64,000 nucleotides of DNA from CAZRNB01 sp964601355 (GCA_964601355.1 CAZRNB010000002.1:1-64000), one strand, 5' to 3'. Shown: positions 1 to 8,487, counted from the stretch's first letter. The notes: a model not told the origin generated them from the letters alone. Translations and numbers: made by a program.

Positions 1-36
1 TAACTTATTGGCTCCGCCAAGGGTTAAAGAACGAAA

Positions 37-357
37 ATGAAATTAGACAGTACAACTAGGAAAGAGTACGAAAATAATATAATGGGTAAAAATTGGCAAC
101 CTAGTGTAATGCCGGTTTGGTGCCTCATGAAACCAGATGATTTCAAAAACGAAGTTTGGCGAGTATTTGAGTCCTCAGGAGAAGTTATTAAATTTGCTTA
201 CCCCGGAATAATGCCTGACGCAAAAAAGTTCTGGCCCCTTTGGCAAACATGGAAGAAGAAGTGTGTGCAGTTCATGTCTGACAGTGGAAGATATCGCAAT
301 CACTTGCATAAAATGTATGAGTTCAATCTCCCGGGCGAACCCTCAATTCAAGCTTGA
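37..357 (+). CDS. Hypothetical protein, 106 aa
   Basis: I do not recognise a family. The reading frame is bounded upstream by in-frame stops at 1-3 and 25-27, so ATG at 37 is the first possible start, but only a weak purine-rich ribosome site (aaagaacg) precedes it. The product is a soluble, tryptophan-rich, basic protein (WQPSVMPVWC near residue 20, FWPLWQTWKKKC near residue 65) with no signal peptide or membrane segment. It sits alone upstream of a repeat-filled spacer. It could be a genuine small orphan gene or a chance frame; the unusual tryptophan content slightly favours a real protein. Confidence 0.4.
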   Translation: MKLDSTTRKEYENNIMGKNWQPSVMPVWCLMKPDDFKNEVWRVFESSGEVIKFAYPGIMPDAKKFWPLWQTWKKKCVQFMSDSGRYRNHLHKMYEFNLPGEPSIQA

Positions 358-439
358 TTTACAAAATATCATCCCAAGGCCCAGCCAATCCAATTGATTC
401 TGCCTGAGGCGGGCCTGCTATAATGATTAATGATAAATG

Positions 440-595
440 ATTATTTTCCTTTCTCTGCGCTCTCTGTGGCAAATAAAATGTCTTGTCAAAAATGATGAGA
501 ACCCTGCCATATTAATGGCAGGGCTAAACATCGTATTTCTCTCTGTGTTCTCTGTGGCAACCTTATGTAATCTGCGAAATCCGTGGTTAAATCAG
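440..595. repeat. Intergenic short dispersed repeats
   Basis: The spacer between the first ORF and the nucleotidyltransferase has two copies of a word resembling ctctgtgttctctgtggcaa (about 453-476 and 540-563), plus the phrase aatctgcgaaatccgtgg just after the second. An open frame crosses it but follows repeat sequence, so it is not called as a gene. The style matches the other word-repeats scattered through this window. Confidence 0.5.
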
Positions 596-598
596 TTT

Positions 599-913
599 TC
601 ATCCTCGAACATATTGCACCTTTGCTTCGGCAACCACCTTATCTCGAAAATATCTGCTGAGGTCTTCCGGCGTTCTCAAATCTACCTTGCGTCCGCCGAA
701 TATAACTGATAGCTCCTCCTCCATATCGAATAATTGAAAAAATCCAGGCACATGGCCGGGCATAAAATCTACCAATACATCAATATCGCTATCCGGACCG
801 AAATCGTCCCGCAGGACCGAGCCGTAAATAGCCAGCTTCTGAATATAATAACGCTCGCAAAAATCCCGGACTTTTTCTTTGTCTGTAAGGATGTTTTTTA
901 CCATAGGTACCAC
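599..913 (-). CDS. MNT-type nucleotidyltransferase, putative antitoxin
   Basis: This 104-aa protein carries the minimal nucleotidyltransferase signature: GSVLRDDFGPDSDIDVLVDF around residues 31-50, that is GS followed by a D-x-D metal-binding pair, with a third acidic position expected near KVDLRT (residue about 78). Proteins of this family (MNT domain of the DNA polymerase beta fold) transfer nucleotides to partner proteins and often act as the antitoxin of HEPN or other toxins. It lies 26 nt downstream of a Doc/Fic-type gene on the same strand, so the three genes 1619-599 probably form one transcript. Function as a toxin-antitoxin member is inferred from context; the enzyme family is clear. 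Confidence 0.8.
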   Translation of the reverse strand: MVPMVKNILTDKEKVRDFCERYYIQKLAIYGSVLRDDFGPDSDIDVLVDFMPGHVPGFFQLFDMEEELSVIFGGRKVDLRTPEDLSRYFRDKVVAEAKVQYVRG

Positions 914-939
914 CTGCCTGAAGGATACTAAATAGGAGA

Positions 940-1362
940 TTATTTTTCAAGCTTTACAAGATGCGCTTTTAGGAATTTTTCTGTGGCTTTGACGGTTTCC
1001 TCCTTGACGGTGCGCGGGCTTTGGGCAACCCATACCGTAAAATTGTAAAGCTCCTGAGTATCAACCTTGAGCCATTTCCCGTTTCTGTATAAAAACACAA
1101 ACAGTGTGGTCATCGCGATGCGTTTATTGCCGTTTTGAAAAGGGTGATTCTTGATAAGAAGATAAAAGAGCATAGCTGCTTTAGATACAAGCCCAGGATA
1201 CAGTGACTTCTTGGCAAAGCTTTGAAAAGGTGTAGCAAGGCAGCTTTCCAGAATATTCGGAAATCGTGTGGAAAAATCCGGAATAGGCTCATCAAAGGTG
1301 AGCATCTCTCGCGCCAGCCGGAAAGCAATATACTCTACCTCTTTAACGGTTATGCTTTTCAT
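940..1362 (-). CDS. Fic/Doc family protein (death-on-curing type)
   Basis: This 140-aa protein contains the Fic/Doc core HPFQNGNKRIA at residues 73-83, matching the HxFx(D/N)GNKR nucleotide-binding and catalytic motif. Length fits Doc toxins, which modify target proteins such as EF-Tu by phosphorylation, while Fic relatives AMPylate. The start codon overlaps the upstream HTH gene stop as TAATG, showing translational coupling. The pairing with a small DNA-binding protein matches a toxin-antitoxin layout, although the partner here has an excisionase-like HTH and not a typical Phd fold. The target and the type of modification cannot be told from sequence. Confidence 0.85.
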   Translation of the reverse strand: MKSITVKEVEYIAFRLAREMLTFDEPIPDFSTRFPNILESCLATPFQSFAKKSLYPGLVSKAAMLFYLLIKNHPFQNGNKRIAMTTLFVFLYRNGKWLKVDTQELYNFTVWVAQSPRTVKEETVKATEKFLKAHLVKLEK

Positions 1363-1619
1363 TATTCAGAGCCTAATAGTTTAAGCGTTTGGCCATACTC
1401 TTTGACAGTTTTCTTGACCGCATCGTCGATTTGTCTTTTATCTTCCTCACCCAGAGCCTTTCCCAAGATATTGAGTACATATTTTTGCTCAATAGCAAAA
1501 TTTCTGCCAATTCTAACAGCTTTTATCTGGCCTTTTTTGATTCTTTTATAGACAGCTATTCGGCTGATACCTAAAATCTTAGCCAATTGCGGAATGGAAA
1601 TGAACTCTTTCTTTGCCAT
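1362..1619 (-). CDS. Small HTH DNA-binding protein, putative antitoxin
   Basis: The 85-aa product begins with an excisionase/MerR-like helix-turn-helix (ISIPQLAKILGISRIAVYKR, residues 7-26, then KKGQIKAVRIGRNFAI, the usual wing of HTH_17-type domains). The C-terminal 35 residues are charged and helical and could bind the adjacent Doc-type protein. It is the first gene of a three-gene set and its stop codon overlaps the doc start by one base. A palindromic sequence just upstream (1648-1685) is a likely autoregulatory operator. Antitoxin function is inferred from position; HTH identity is well supported. Confidence 0.8.
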   Translation of the reverse strand: MAKKEFISIPQLAKILGISRIAVYKRIKKGQIKAVRIGRNFAIEQKYVLNILGKALGEEDKRQIDDAVKKTVKEYGQTLKLLGSE

Positions 1620-1647
1620 AAAGACCTCTGGTTATTCTTAAACAGTT

Positions 1648-1685
1648 GATTAACCTATGTTAACCTTTATGTGTAATGTTAACAT
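1648..1685 (-). promoter_or_regulatory. Candidate operator with repeated GTTAAC palindromes
   Basis: Upstream of the HTH gene are two GTTAAC cores, at 1659-1664 and 1678-1683, 19 bp apart. The second is the centre of a perfect 10-bp palindrome atgttaacat (1676-1685). A related gattaacc lies at 1648-1655. Spacing of about two helical turns is typical of a dimeric antitoxin site. Binding is inferred, not shown. Confidence 0.45.
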
Positions 1686-1721
1686 AACAATTGCACAATT
1701 ACAAATAAAATCATATAAAAC

Positions 1722-2966
1722 TTATTTTACGGCGGATAAGCCGGCCAGAGCACCGGTTGACCAGCACATCTGGAGATTATAGCCGCCACATGGACCATCG
1801 ACGTCAAGAACCTCACCTGCGAAAAATAATCCCGGACAAATCTTAGATTCCATCGTCCTGGCCTCAACTTCGCCGAGACTAACGCCGCCGCGTGTGACTA
1901 CGGCCTCAGCTATCGGCCTGGAGCGGACAATCGAAAGTGGTATCGCCTTTAGCAGACGCAGCAATTTCCTTCGCAAATTCTTACTTAACTGATTGGCGTA
2001 AAGATTTTCAGGAAAATCGAGCTGCCTGCATAAAACCTGCGAAATTCGCCGAGGCACAATCTCAGTTAAAATACTGGCAACAGTCTTTTTTGGATGTTCA
2101 CCGATCTGCTTCAAAATCATTTTTTCAAGCTCGACTTCATTGGAGGCAGCGATTAAATCAATAGAAATCTTAATTGGGTTTGTCTCGTTAGGCAGAAGGT
2201 CCGTGACGAATCGGCTTAAATCAAGCGCAGCCGGCCCGCCGATGCCATTATGTGTAAAAAGCATCGCTCCTGTTGCAATGACTTTTTTGCCGCCAATTGT
2301 GGTTGTTATTTTCACATTTTCCATCGATGTCCCTGCCAATTCGCCCGGCCAGTTTTCAACTGTCACCAATGGCACTAAAGAAGCCTTCGGCTCAATAATT
2401 GTGTGTCCAAAGTTATGAGCAAATTTATAGCCATCACCTGTCGAGCCTGTTTCAGGGTAGCTCATGCCTCCTGTGGCAATAATTACTTTTTCAGCAAGGA
2501 TTTTCTGCCCGGTTCTTTCAATAGTAAAATACTCACCATGCTTGGCAATGCTCTTGATCTTTGCGGAAAAAATAAACCGCACGCCGAGCCTTTTAGCTTC
2601 CGTCAACAAAACATCTCTTACATCGCCGGCGCAGTCAGTAACCGGAAACACGCAGCCATTATCTTCAACCTTACTTTTCAATCCATGTTTTTGAAAGAAC
2701 TGACGCACCGACTCTGGCGGAAATTGATGGAAGCTATGGCGGAGAAATTTGCCTTTTGCACCAAAAGCTCTTGCAAGCTCATCAACAGCAGCTTCATGAG
2801 TCAAATTGCAGCGTCCGCCTCCGGTAAGAAGCAGCTTACAACCGGCCTGATTGTTAGATTCAAGCAATATCGTCTCGGTATCGCAGCCGCCAGAATGAAT
2901 AGCAGCCATCAGGCCTGCCGGCCCTGCTCCGATTATACATATTTTTGTTCGCTCGACACTGCCCAA
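1722..2966 (-). CDS. HI0933-family NAD(P)/FAD-dependent flavoprotein
   Basis: The 414-aa protein opens with a Rossmann FAD-binding motif IIGAGPAGLMAA (residues 11-22) and has the family signatures GGGRCNLTH (about 50-58), IATGGMSYPETGSTGDGY (about 163-180) and a C-terminal FAGEVLDVDGPCGGYNLQ (about 382-399). This is the BaiN/YhiN (HI0933) group of soluble flavoproteins whose physiological substrate is mostly unknown. Translation begins at TTG (2964-2966), supported by a strong AGGAGG site 6-7 nt upstream. It is divergent from glyS with a small hairpin repeat in the spacer. The family call is firm; the reaction is not. Confidence 0.9.
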   Translation of the reverse strand: MGSVERTKICIIGAGPAGLMAAIHSGGCDTETILLESNNQAGCKLLLTGGGRCNLTHEAAVDELARAFGAKGKFLRHSFHQFPPESVRQFFQKHGLKSKVEDNGCVFPVTDCAGDVRDVLLTEAKRLGVRFIFSAKIKSIAKHGEYFTIERTGQKILAEKVIIATGGMSYPETGSTGDGYKFAHNFGHTIIEPKASLVPLVTVENWPGELAGTSMENVKITTTIGGKKVIATGAMLFTHNGIGGPAALDLSRFVTDLLPNETNPIKISIDLIAASNEVELEKMILKQIGEHPKKTVASILTEIVPRRISQVLCRQLDFPENLYANQLSKNLRRKLLRLLKAIPLSIVRSRPIAEAVVTRGGVSLGEVEARTMESKICPGLFFAGEVLDVDGPCGGYNLQMCWSTGALAGLSAVK

Positions 2967-2990
2967 CCTAAACCTCCTGTAAAAATTATC

Positions 2991-3011
2991 CCGTCGCCGG
3001 TACGGCGACGG
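2991..3011. repeat. CGTCGCCG hairpin repeat, copy 1
   Basis: An inverted repeat (ccgtcgccg, gta, cggcgacgg) followed by ctaaac lies between the flavoprotein and glyS. The same core recurs at 38857-38877 and 57148-57167, so it is a dispersed element and not a gene-specific terminator. Confidence 0.75.
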
Positions 3012-3077
3012 CTAAACGTAGACAATATCATTTTTTCCTATATAATAGGTTCTGTTTTATTTTTTGGAGAGTAAAAT

Positions 3078-4556
3078 ATGGCAAAAATTACTAAACTTGA
3101 CGACATCGTCAGCTTGTGCAAACGAAGAGGCTTTATATTTCAGTCCTGTGAAATATACGGCGGCCTTGCGAGCTGCTATGACTACGGGCCGCTCGGCGTC
3201 GAATTAAAAAATAACGTTAAAAAGGCCTGGTGGAAGAATGTCGTACAGATGCGAGATGACGTCGTGGGCCTGGATTGCAGCATCCTTATGCACCCTTTAG
3301 TCTGGAAGGCCTCGGGCCATGCCGACCAGTTCGCAGACCTTGTCGCTGAGTGCAAAAAATGCAACGTCCGCACGCGTGTTGACCACCTTAAAGAAAAAGC
3401 AGTCGATGCAACAGAGGAGCATACCGAACATATCGTAGTTGCAGCCGCTAAAGCCAAGTCGCAGGACTTGAGCAATAAGATTTGCCCAAACTGCGGCACT
3501 GTGGGACAATTTACAGACCCGATGCCTTTCCGCCTGATGTTTGAAACTCAGATGGGCGCAAATGTTGATGATTCGATGCTGATGTATCTGCGGCCGGAAA
3601 CTGCGCAGGGCATCTTCGTTAATTTCAGGAACGTCCTCGATACAACCAGGGTCAAAATCCCATTCGGCATCGCCCAGATAGGAAAAAGCTTTCGCAATGA
3701 AGTCACGACCAAAGCATTTATCTTCCGCACGCGCGAGTTTGAGCAGGCTGAGCTTGAGTTCTTCTGTGAGCCGGGCACGGATGAAAAGTGGTACGAGCAC
3801 TGGAAAGAGCAGCGCTACAACTGGTATCTGAATCTCGGCATAAAAAAAGAAAACCTGAAATTCCGTGCCCATGATCCCGATGAGCTTGCCCACTATGCTA
3901 AGGCCTGCGTTGACGTGGAATATAGATTCCCATTCGGTAGCGGCGATTGGCAGGAGCTTGAGGGCATCGCTAACCGCACGGATTTCGACCTTCGGCAGCA
4001 CCAGCGCGGAATGAGAACACTTAATGAATGGTTCAAAAATGGCAGGGACATGACAAAAGTCGAGCTGGCTGGGGAAGCCGAGGATTACCTGTCGGGGCCG
4101 CTTTCTTACTTCGATGACGAGACACGGAAACGCTACATTCCGTATGTGATTGAGCCAAGTGCCGGCATGGATAGGAGCACCCTTGCCTTTTTGGTTGATG
4201 CGTACGATGAAGAAGAAGTTCGCGGCGAAACGAGAAACCTCTTGCGATTTCATCATGCTTTGGCTCCCATAAAGGTCGGCATCTTTCCGTTAGTCAAAAG
4301 AGATGGTATGCCGGAGGTGGCACAGAATATTTACAACGACCTGAAAAAGCATTTTAATTGCTTCTACGATGAAAAAGGCGCGATTGGCCGACGTTATCGA
4401 AGGCAGGACGAGGCCGGCACGCCTTTCTGTGTCACTGTGGATGGCCAAACATTGCAGGATAAGACCGTCACCGTCCGCGAACGCGACTCAATGGAGCAGG
4501 TAAGAGTTTCAACAGATCAACTCAAGAGCTATCTTCGGGATAAGCTGGAATTATAA
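3078..4556 (+). CDS. glyS: Glycyl-tRNA synthetase, single-chain type
   Basis: The 492-aa enzyme charges tRNA-Gly with glycine. It is the alpha2 (archaeal/eukaryote-like, also Firmicutes and planctomycete) form, not the split alpha/beta form. Visible are the N-terminal CEIYGGLASCYDYGPLG (residues 16-32), CxxC pairs at CKKC and CPNC (about 92 and 139) consistent with a zinc-binding insertion, class II motif 2 SFRNEVTTKAFIFRTREFEQ (about 205-224) and motif 3 EPSAGMDRSTLAFL (about 359-372). The C-terminal anticodon-binding domain starts near APIKVGIFPL. A GGAGA ribosome site precedes the ATG. It appears monocistronic. The window also carries a tRNA-Gly gene (38678-38749). Confidence 0.97.
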   Translation: MAKITKLDDIVSLCKRRGFIFQSCEIYGGLASCYDYGPLGVELKNNVKKAWWKNVVQMRDDVVGLDCSILMHPLVWKASGHADQFADLVAECKKCNVRTRVDHLKEKAVDATEEHTEHIVVAAAKAKSQDLSNKICPNCGTVGQFTDPMPFRLMFETQMGANVDDSMLMYLRPETAQGIFVNFRNVLDTTRVKIPFGIAQIGKSFRNEVTTKAFIFRTREFEQAELEFFCEPGTDEKWYEHWKEQRYNWYLNLGIKKENLKFRAHDPDELAHYAKACVDVEYRFPFGSGDWQELEGIANRTDFDLRQHQRGMRTLNEWFKNGRDMTKVELAGEAEDYLSGPLSYFDDETRKRYIPYVIEPSAGMDRSTLAFLVDAYDEEEVRGETRNLLRFHHALAPIKVGIFPLVKRDGMPEVAQNIYNDLKKHFNCFYDEKGAIGRRYRRQDEAGTPFCVTVDGQTLQDKTVTVRERDSMEQVRVSTDQLKSYLRDKLEL

Positions 4557-4575
4557 AAAGCATTGAAAAAGTAGT

Positions 4576-4614
4576 GTGGGGCTCCCTAAGGGATGCCTTA
4601 CGGAATTGCCCCAC
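4576..4614. terminator. Hairpin downstream of glyS
   Basis: A perfect 7-bp stem (gtggggc at 4576-4582, gccccac at 4608-4614) encloses a loop containing ccctaagggatgccttac, a phrase that recurs in altered form near 21870. There is no clean T-run, so this may be a dispersed repeat serving as an end-of-gene structure for glyS and the convergent gene. Confidence 0.45.
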
Positions 4615-4652
4615 CATAACCTACTTCAAGGCGTTTTCAGGTATCCCCAGTT

Positions 4653-5393
4653 TTAGGGATAGGCATATCTAATCGTAGAAGTCATGTAGTCGAATATCCA
4701 TACTTTCTGAAAAGGCGATTGATCTATCTTCTGCACTAAGAGCTTACGTACCGAATCTATCCATAACTGGTCGGGTGGGAGCGGATGTGTCTTGCTATGA
4801 ACTAACAACTCAATCGGGCAGTCACACTTGTATTTCTTGGAGAATTTCTTCATTATATGTGCGACAGAGATATCACGCACAAACAATGCAGGACCTCGAG
4901 GATTAAAAAGCGGACCGATCATGTCTTGCTTGCGTACAACATCTATCCGATTTACTCCAGAAGGGAGTAGATCCTTGGCAATATTCCCCTGCATATTGGA
5001 TGAACATCCAAGGAGAATATCGAACAGTTTGGGAAGAAGTTGCTTGAACTTCGCTTCAGTTATATCATCCGCGAAGTGGAAGGAGATAAGAGCATCAGCC
5101 AATGCCTTACCCAGCTTGGTTCGGTTTCTGGGCAATATGTTTTGATAGTGATCGTACATCTGTGACCTGGCGGCCTTCGCAAATTGCGCACTCCGAACTC
5201 TTCGGGGATCGACTGCCTCCGTGAGTTCAAATGCAATCTGTGTGCCATTGGCAAGTCTGCAAAGAAAATCGGGGAACGGTGGTCTCGCGGCACGAAGGCA
5301 ATGAGATCGAATCTGTATATTTGCAGCCTGTAGGAATTTTCTTATGATTACCCTTTCCGCAGTTTTCTTGTTTGAGCGTTTTTGGGACATCGT
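4653..5393 (-). CDS. Hypothetical protein with nuclease-like PD...E motif
   Basis: The predicted 246-aa soluble protein matches no family I know by name. Residues about 38-60 read PPFPDFLCRLANGTQIAFEL then TE, which looks like the beta-hairpin of a PD-(D/E)xK nuclease fold (PD followed about 15 residues later by ExT), but the final lysine is not obvious. The rest is mixed alpha/beta, ending in QKVWIFDYMTSTIRYAYP. I place the start at ATG 5393 (MSQKRSNKK), because the upstream in-frame ATG at 5423 adds an unlikely extension. It stands alone, convergent with glyS. Nuclease activity is only a hypothesis. Confidence 0.6.
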   Translation of the reverse strand, partial: TMSQKRSNKKTAERVIIRKFLQAANIQIRSHCLRAARPPFPDFLCRLANGTQIAFELTEAVDPRRVRSAQFAKAARSQMYDHYQNILPRNRTKLGKALADALISFHFADDITEAKFKQLLPKLFDILLGCSSNMQGNIAKDLLPSGVNRIDVVRKQDMIGPLFNPRGPALFVRDISVAHIMKKFSKKYKCDCPIELLVHSKTHPLPPDQLWIDSVRKLLVQKIDQSPFQKVWIFDYMTSTIRYAYP

Positions 5394-5496
5394 ATAATCT
5401 CCAATCATAGGTCTATACTGCATCCATTGCCATGCACACGCTCGCCGGAGGTAGGCGTTTGTTCCGTATAAGCTTACGGAAGCGTGTTATCAGGCT

Positions 5497-6780
5497 TCAT
5501 ATATCGTCAAAACGGTGGCTGAACCCCATGTTGTCCCCGAAGTCGTTGGATGAGAATTCTGCATGCAATGCTTGACTTCTTGATTCCGAAGCTTCACAAA
5601 GCTGCTTGAGAAATTCTGGGGCAACTTTAGACCCAAGACTTAATACCTTATGGACATCCTTCCAAGCTTTGTTGTAATCTCGCTTGTGGTAGTAGGCAAC
5701 AGAGCGTTTATTGTAGACGTAATCCGCCGAAAGCCCCATCTTCGCGCCAATCTCAATGGCTTTGTTGTAATCCAAAATGGCTTGGTCGTATAGTTCTTGC
5801 TTGACGTAGAAATCGCCTCGTATGTGGTATGCGGCATAACTTGGGTCAATTTCAATGACCTTAGTGTAGTCCGAGAGGGCTTCTTCGTTCTTGCCTTGCT
5901 TGTCATAGGCACTGGCCCGGCCGTGATAGGAATCAGTATACTCCGGATTTATCTCAATGGACTTTGAGTAATCAGAAATGGCCTTATCATATTGGTTGCT
6001 GTCGAGATGAAAAAGTCCCCGATAGAAGTAGGCTTCAGCACTCATTGGGTCTATCTCAATAGCTTTGTTTAGGTCTGAGATGGCCAAGTCGTTTTGGTCT
6101 ATCATGCGATAAGTATTCCCGCGATTGTAGTAGGCTTCAGCAATCCGTGTATTTATCTGGATAGCGTTGGTGTAATCTTCAATCGCCTCGTCATATTGGC
6201 ATTCCTCTACGTAGACATGTCCCCGCTCGGTATAGGCAATCTCAGACCTTGGGTCTATTTCAATGGCCTTGGTGAAGTTTGATATTGCTTTGTCGAGACG
6301 ACCCTCAGCGAAATGGGTAAACCCCAGATTGAGATAGTGCTCTACGCTGCACATTTCTCTGATATGTATCCACAGTATAATTGAGACACAGAGAACAGCA
6401 ATCTCACCAATCATTGCTCGCCAAAAGCCCATGTCAAATGTGACAATTTCCTTAACATCCAGCATCGTAGCAGCTGCAGAGATGATAAAAAACACCAAGA
6501 CCGAAGACCGCAGAATAATGAAGATCGTCAAAATGAGAAGCTTTGCGCGTGGAACTGTTACATAAATGCACCAGAGAAAAACAGCTTGGCAGATTGGAGG
6601 ATGCAAAATTTTCACAAGAAACACTGGAATATAATCCCAGCTAACGAAGAGAAATGCCCATGAAACAACGATCGATATGATGAAGCTCACAGGCCAACAT
6701 AATATCCATCTTGACCATTCAGGCAGACTTTTGTATTTTTCGATAAGTTTCATTGTGCTTTTTCTTATTGGATTCTTCAT
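5497..6780 (-). CDS. Membrane-anchored tetratricopeptide repeat protein
   Basis: The 427-aa product has about four hydrophobic segments in the first 145 residues (for example WILCWPVSFIISIVVSWAFL, residues 21-40) followed by at least six TPR units of 34 residues from about residue 150 to 375, each with the AIxDYxKAIEIxP pattern. TPR arrays are protein-interaction scaffolds, here presumably on the cytoplasmic face or outside depending on topology. An alternative start at the second methionine (MKLIEKYK, 6753) is possible. The gene is flanked by non-operonic neighbours, so its partner is unknown. Confidence 0.85.
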   Translation of the reverse strand: MKNPIRKSTMKLIEKYKSLPEWSRWILCWPVSFIISIVVSWAFLFVSWDYIPVFLVKILHPPICQAVFLWCIYVTVPRAKLLILTIFIILRSSVLVFFIISAAATMLDVKEIVTFDMGFWRAMIGEIAVLCVSIILWIHIREMCSVEHYLNLGFTHFAEGRLDKAISNFTKAIEIDPRSEIAYTERGHVYVEECQYDEAIEDYTNAIQINTRIAEAYYNRGNTYRMIDQNDLAISDLNKAIEIDPMSAEAYFYRGLFHLDSNQYDKAISDYSKSIEINPEYTDSYHGRASAYDKQGKNEEALSDYTKVIEIDPSYAAYHIRGDFYVKQELYDQAILDYNKAIEIGAKMGLSADYVYNKRSVAYYHKRDYNKAWKDVHKVLSLGSKVAPEFLKQLCEASESRSQALHAEFSSNDFGDNMGFSHRFDDI

Positions 6781-7068
6781 TTATTTCTGGCTTTTCATTC
6801 ATAACGTTTCGATTGTGCTTTTTGCATTCGTTTGGCTTATCATGTAACGGTTGGCCGCTACTTTTCCGATGTTACTGGCCTCATAAAAGGTGCATGAACT
6901 CACCGCTGCGGTTACTATCGGCCTCGGTTGGGATCGAAATAAGAAAGAAGTCAAAAGACGAATACAGAAAAAAGAAACTTTGGATTGATTATTGATTATC
7001 GGTCTTTTGCTTCAAGGTAAATTGGCATCATGCTATCGGCTAGACTTCAACAGTGGAAGCTTCAAGCA
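6781..7068. other. Intergenic gap, no gene supported
   Basis: About 290 nt between the TPR gene and the duplicated promoter-like block. A short plus-strand frame crosses it but has no ribosome site, starts within the antisense of the TPR gene, and codes an unremarkable peptide. I see no RNA gene or repeat here. Confidence 0.5.
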
Positions 7069-7077
7069 AGTATGCAC

Positions 7078-7106
7078 TTTCCAGAAATAACTTTCAGGTG
7101 TATAAT
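7078..7106 (+). promoter_or_regulatory. Promoter-like element, orphan copy
   Basis: TTTCCA (7078-7083), a 17-bp spacer and TATAAT (7101-7106) form a sigma70-like promoter. It lies within a 54-bp block (7071-7124) that matches 8452-8505 at 45 of 54 positions. The other copy precedes a gene; this one points into the 3' end of the opposing hydrolase with no evident product. Confidence 0.5.
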
Positions 7107-7160
7107 CTTGAGCCAAACAGAATGGCGTCTCCAAATTTCTACCATCGTATTTCGATTACC

Positions 7161-8279
7161 CTATGGATTCGACCCTTCGACTGCGCTCAGGGCAGGCAAG
7201 CTCACCACAGGTTTAGATAGGCTTGTACTAAGAAACTCGGCAACTACTGCTGCAAACTCCGCCGGCTGTGTGTGAAAGGGGAAATGCTCAGCGTTGGTGA
7301 TAATGCGAAATTTCGCGTTGGGAAACGCCTTAGCGTACGCACGGCTGTCTTCCTCAGACTGGAGATCTTTGGCACCGTGAATCACAAGAACCGGCGAGCT
7401 GACATTTTTCAGAGCCTGGCAGTAATCGTGTTGCTGGCCCATGCTGAAGTACATCGCGTGGCCGACCCAGCCGCCGACTCTTCCCTGCTCTGGAAATGCT
7501 GCTGAGGTAACCAACCGATAGTACCTGCCAAATTCGTCATTCAAAGCCACTAAATCTGCTTCGCTCTTCGAGAAAATAGTGCCGAAGTTGAAGTATCGCT
7601 GTAACCAGTCTTCATAGTCAACAAGCTGGTCCTTGGGCAGGCGGGCCTTCACCTCATTGAACAAAACCCCGCTTCCACCTGGTGCTACCAGCACATCTGC
7701 CGGCGCGATGAGAACCATCGCCGCCACATGTTCTGGGAACTCGGCTGCATACAGGGCTGCAAGAAAACCACCAAAAGAGTGACCGATAATTATCAATTTC
7801 TCCTCACCGCAAATCCGGCGTATCCTCTCAATATCAGCAATCTGGGCGCCAAGCCCGAGCGTCTTATCGAGCAGCAATACGTTCTGATAGTAATTCGGTG
7901 ATTCGAAGCGATCAATGGGGCGAGTTGACCGACCGCATCCCCGCTGGTCGTAATAGATGAAGCGATAGGAATTAGTCAGTGCCTCGAGACCGGCCCATGG
8001 TTTAAGGTGAGGACGCCCCGGCCCACCGTGGATGACCAAAGCCGTGCGTCCCTTGCCCACGTCGAAGTGATAGAGCTTGATGTCAGGCTCCACCGCCCAG
8101 AAATTTGGATCTCCTCCCTGCGGGGGCGGCGCAAGTGATGCACGCAGATTCCCCTCAGCACGCACCATCCCCGGCTCGTATAGTGGCTTAGACTCTGCAC
8201 CCCAGACGGAGTCGCTGCTGATAGCAGTGATGCCAATCAGAGCAAACGCAATCGAACCCACAGTAAATATATGCCTCAT
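7161..8279 (-). CDS. Secreted alpha/beta hydrolase, proline iminopeptidase-like
   Basis: The 372-aa protein has an N-terminal signal peptide (hydrophobic residues 6-25, likely cleavage after VWGA) and a hydrolase core: oxyanion region HGGPGRPH (about 84-91), YYDQRGCGRS (about 108-117), nucleophile elbow GHSFGGF (about 165-171) with Ser as nucleophile, and a late VIHGAKD and AEHFP supplying the acid and histidine. This resembles proline iminopeptidase and related peptidases of the S33 family. GAGG lies upstream of the ATG. The last dozen residues (ALSAVEGSNP) are encoded by a dispersed repeat (7173-7192), so the natural C-terminus has been replaced or extended. Substrate unknown. Confidence 0.88.
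   Translation of the reverse strand: MRHIFTVGSIAFALIGITAISSDSVWGAESKPLYEPGMVRAEGNLRASLAPPPQGGDPNFWAVEPDIKLYHFDVGKGRTALVIHGGPGRPHLKPWAGLEALTNSYRFIYYDQRGCGRSTRPIDRFESPNYYQNVLLLDKTLGLGAQIADIERIRRICGEEKLIIIGHSFGGFLAALYAAEFPEHVAAMVLIAPADVLVAPGGSGVLFNEVKARLPKDQLVDYEDWLQRYFNFGTIFSKSEADLVALNDEFGRYYRLVTSAAFPEQGRVGGWVGHAMYFSMGQQHDYCQALKNVSSPVLVIHGAKDLQSEEDSRAYAKAFPNAKFRIITNAEHFPFHTQPAEFAAVVAEFLSTSLSKPVVSLPALSAVEGSNP
7173..7192. repeat. SAVEG-type repeat at hydrolase 3' end
   Basis: Sequence cccttcgactgcgctcaggg. Related copies lie at 12549-12567, 17041-17060, 18295-18314 and 37691-37712. Read on the coding strand of the hydrolase it gives the peptide ALSAVEGS, which forms the end of the protein. Confidence 0.75.
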
Positions 8280-8458
8280 CGTTCAACCTCTCTTTTTCGC
8301 TATATTATTATAGGCTGGTTTCCCACTTTATACTCGATGATTCCCGCTACTCTGCCTTAACGATGTAAAGTTTATCTCTTCCCCACAAACCTTTCAATAG
8401 GAAGATTGAATTATAATTTTCCCACAACATTTCGGACAAGTACACTCAAATTATGCGC

Positions 8459-8487
8459 TTTCCAGAAATCGTTTTCAAGTGTATAAT
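8459..8487 (+). promoter_or_regulatory. Promoter of the 8556 gene
   Basis: TTTCCA (8459-8464), 17-bp spacer, TATAAT (8482-8487), about 70 nt upstream of the ATG at 8556. It is part of a 54-bp block duplicated at 7071-7124, and the conservation of both hexamers and the exact 17-bp spacing in the two copies supports promoter function. Confidence 0.6.

Noticed and set aside
437..709. Plus-strand open frame of 90 codons
   Set aside because: It is encoded by dispersed repeat words and then antisense to the MNT gene; no ribosome site.
2403..3074. Long plus-strand frame opposite the flavoprotein
   Set aside because: Fully antisense to a well-supported flavoprotein gene with conserved motifs; no independent evidence.
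3297..4256. 319-codon minus-strand frame opposite glyS
   Set aside because: Shadow of glyS; the peptide has no recognisable domain.
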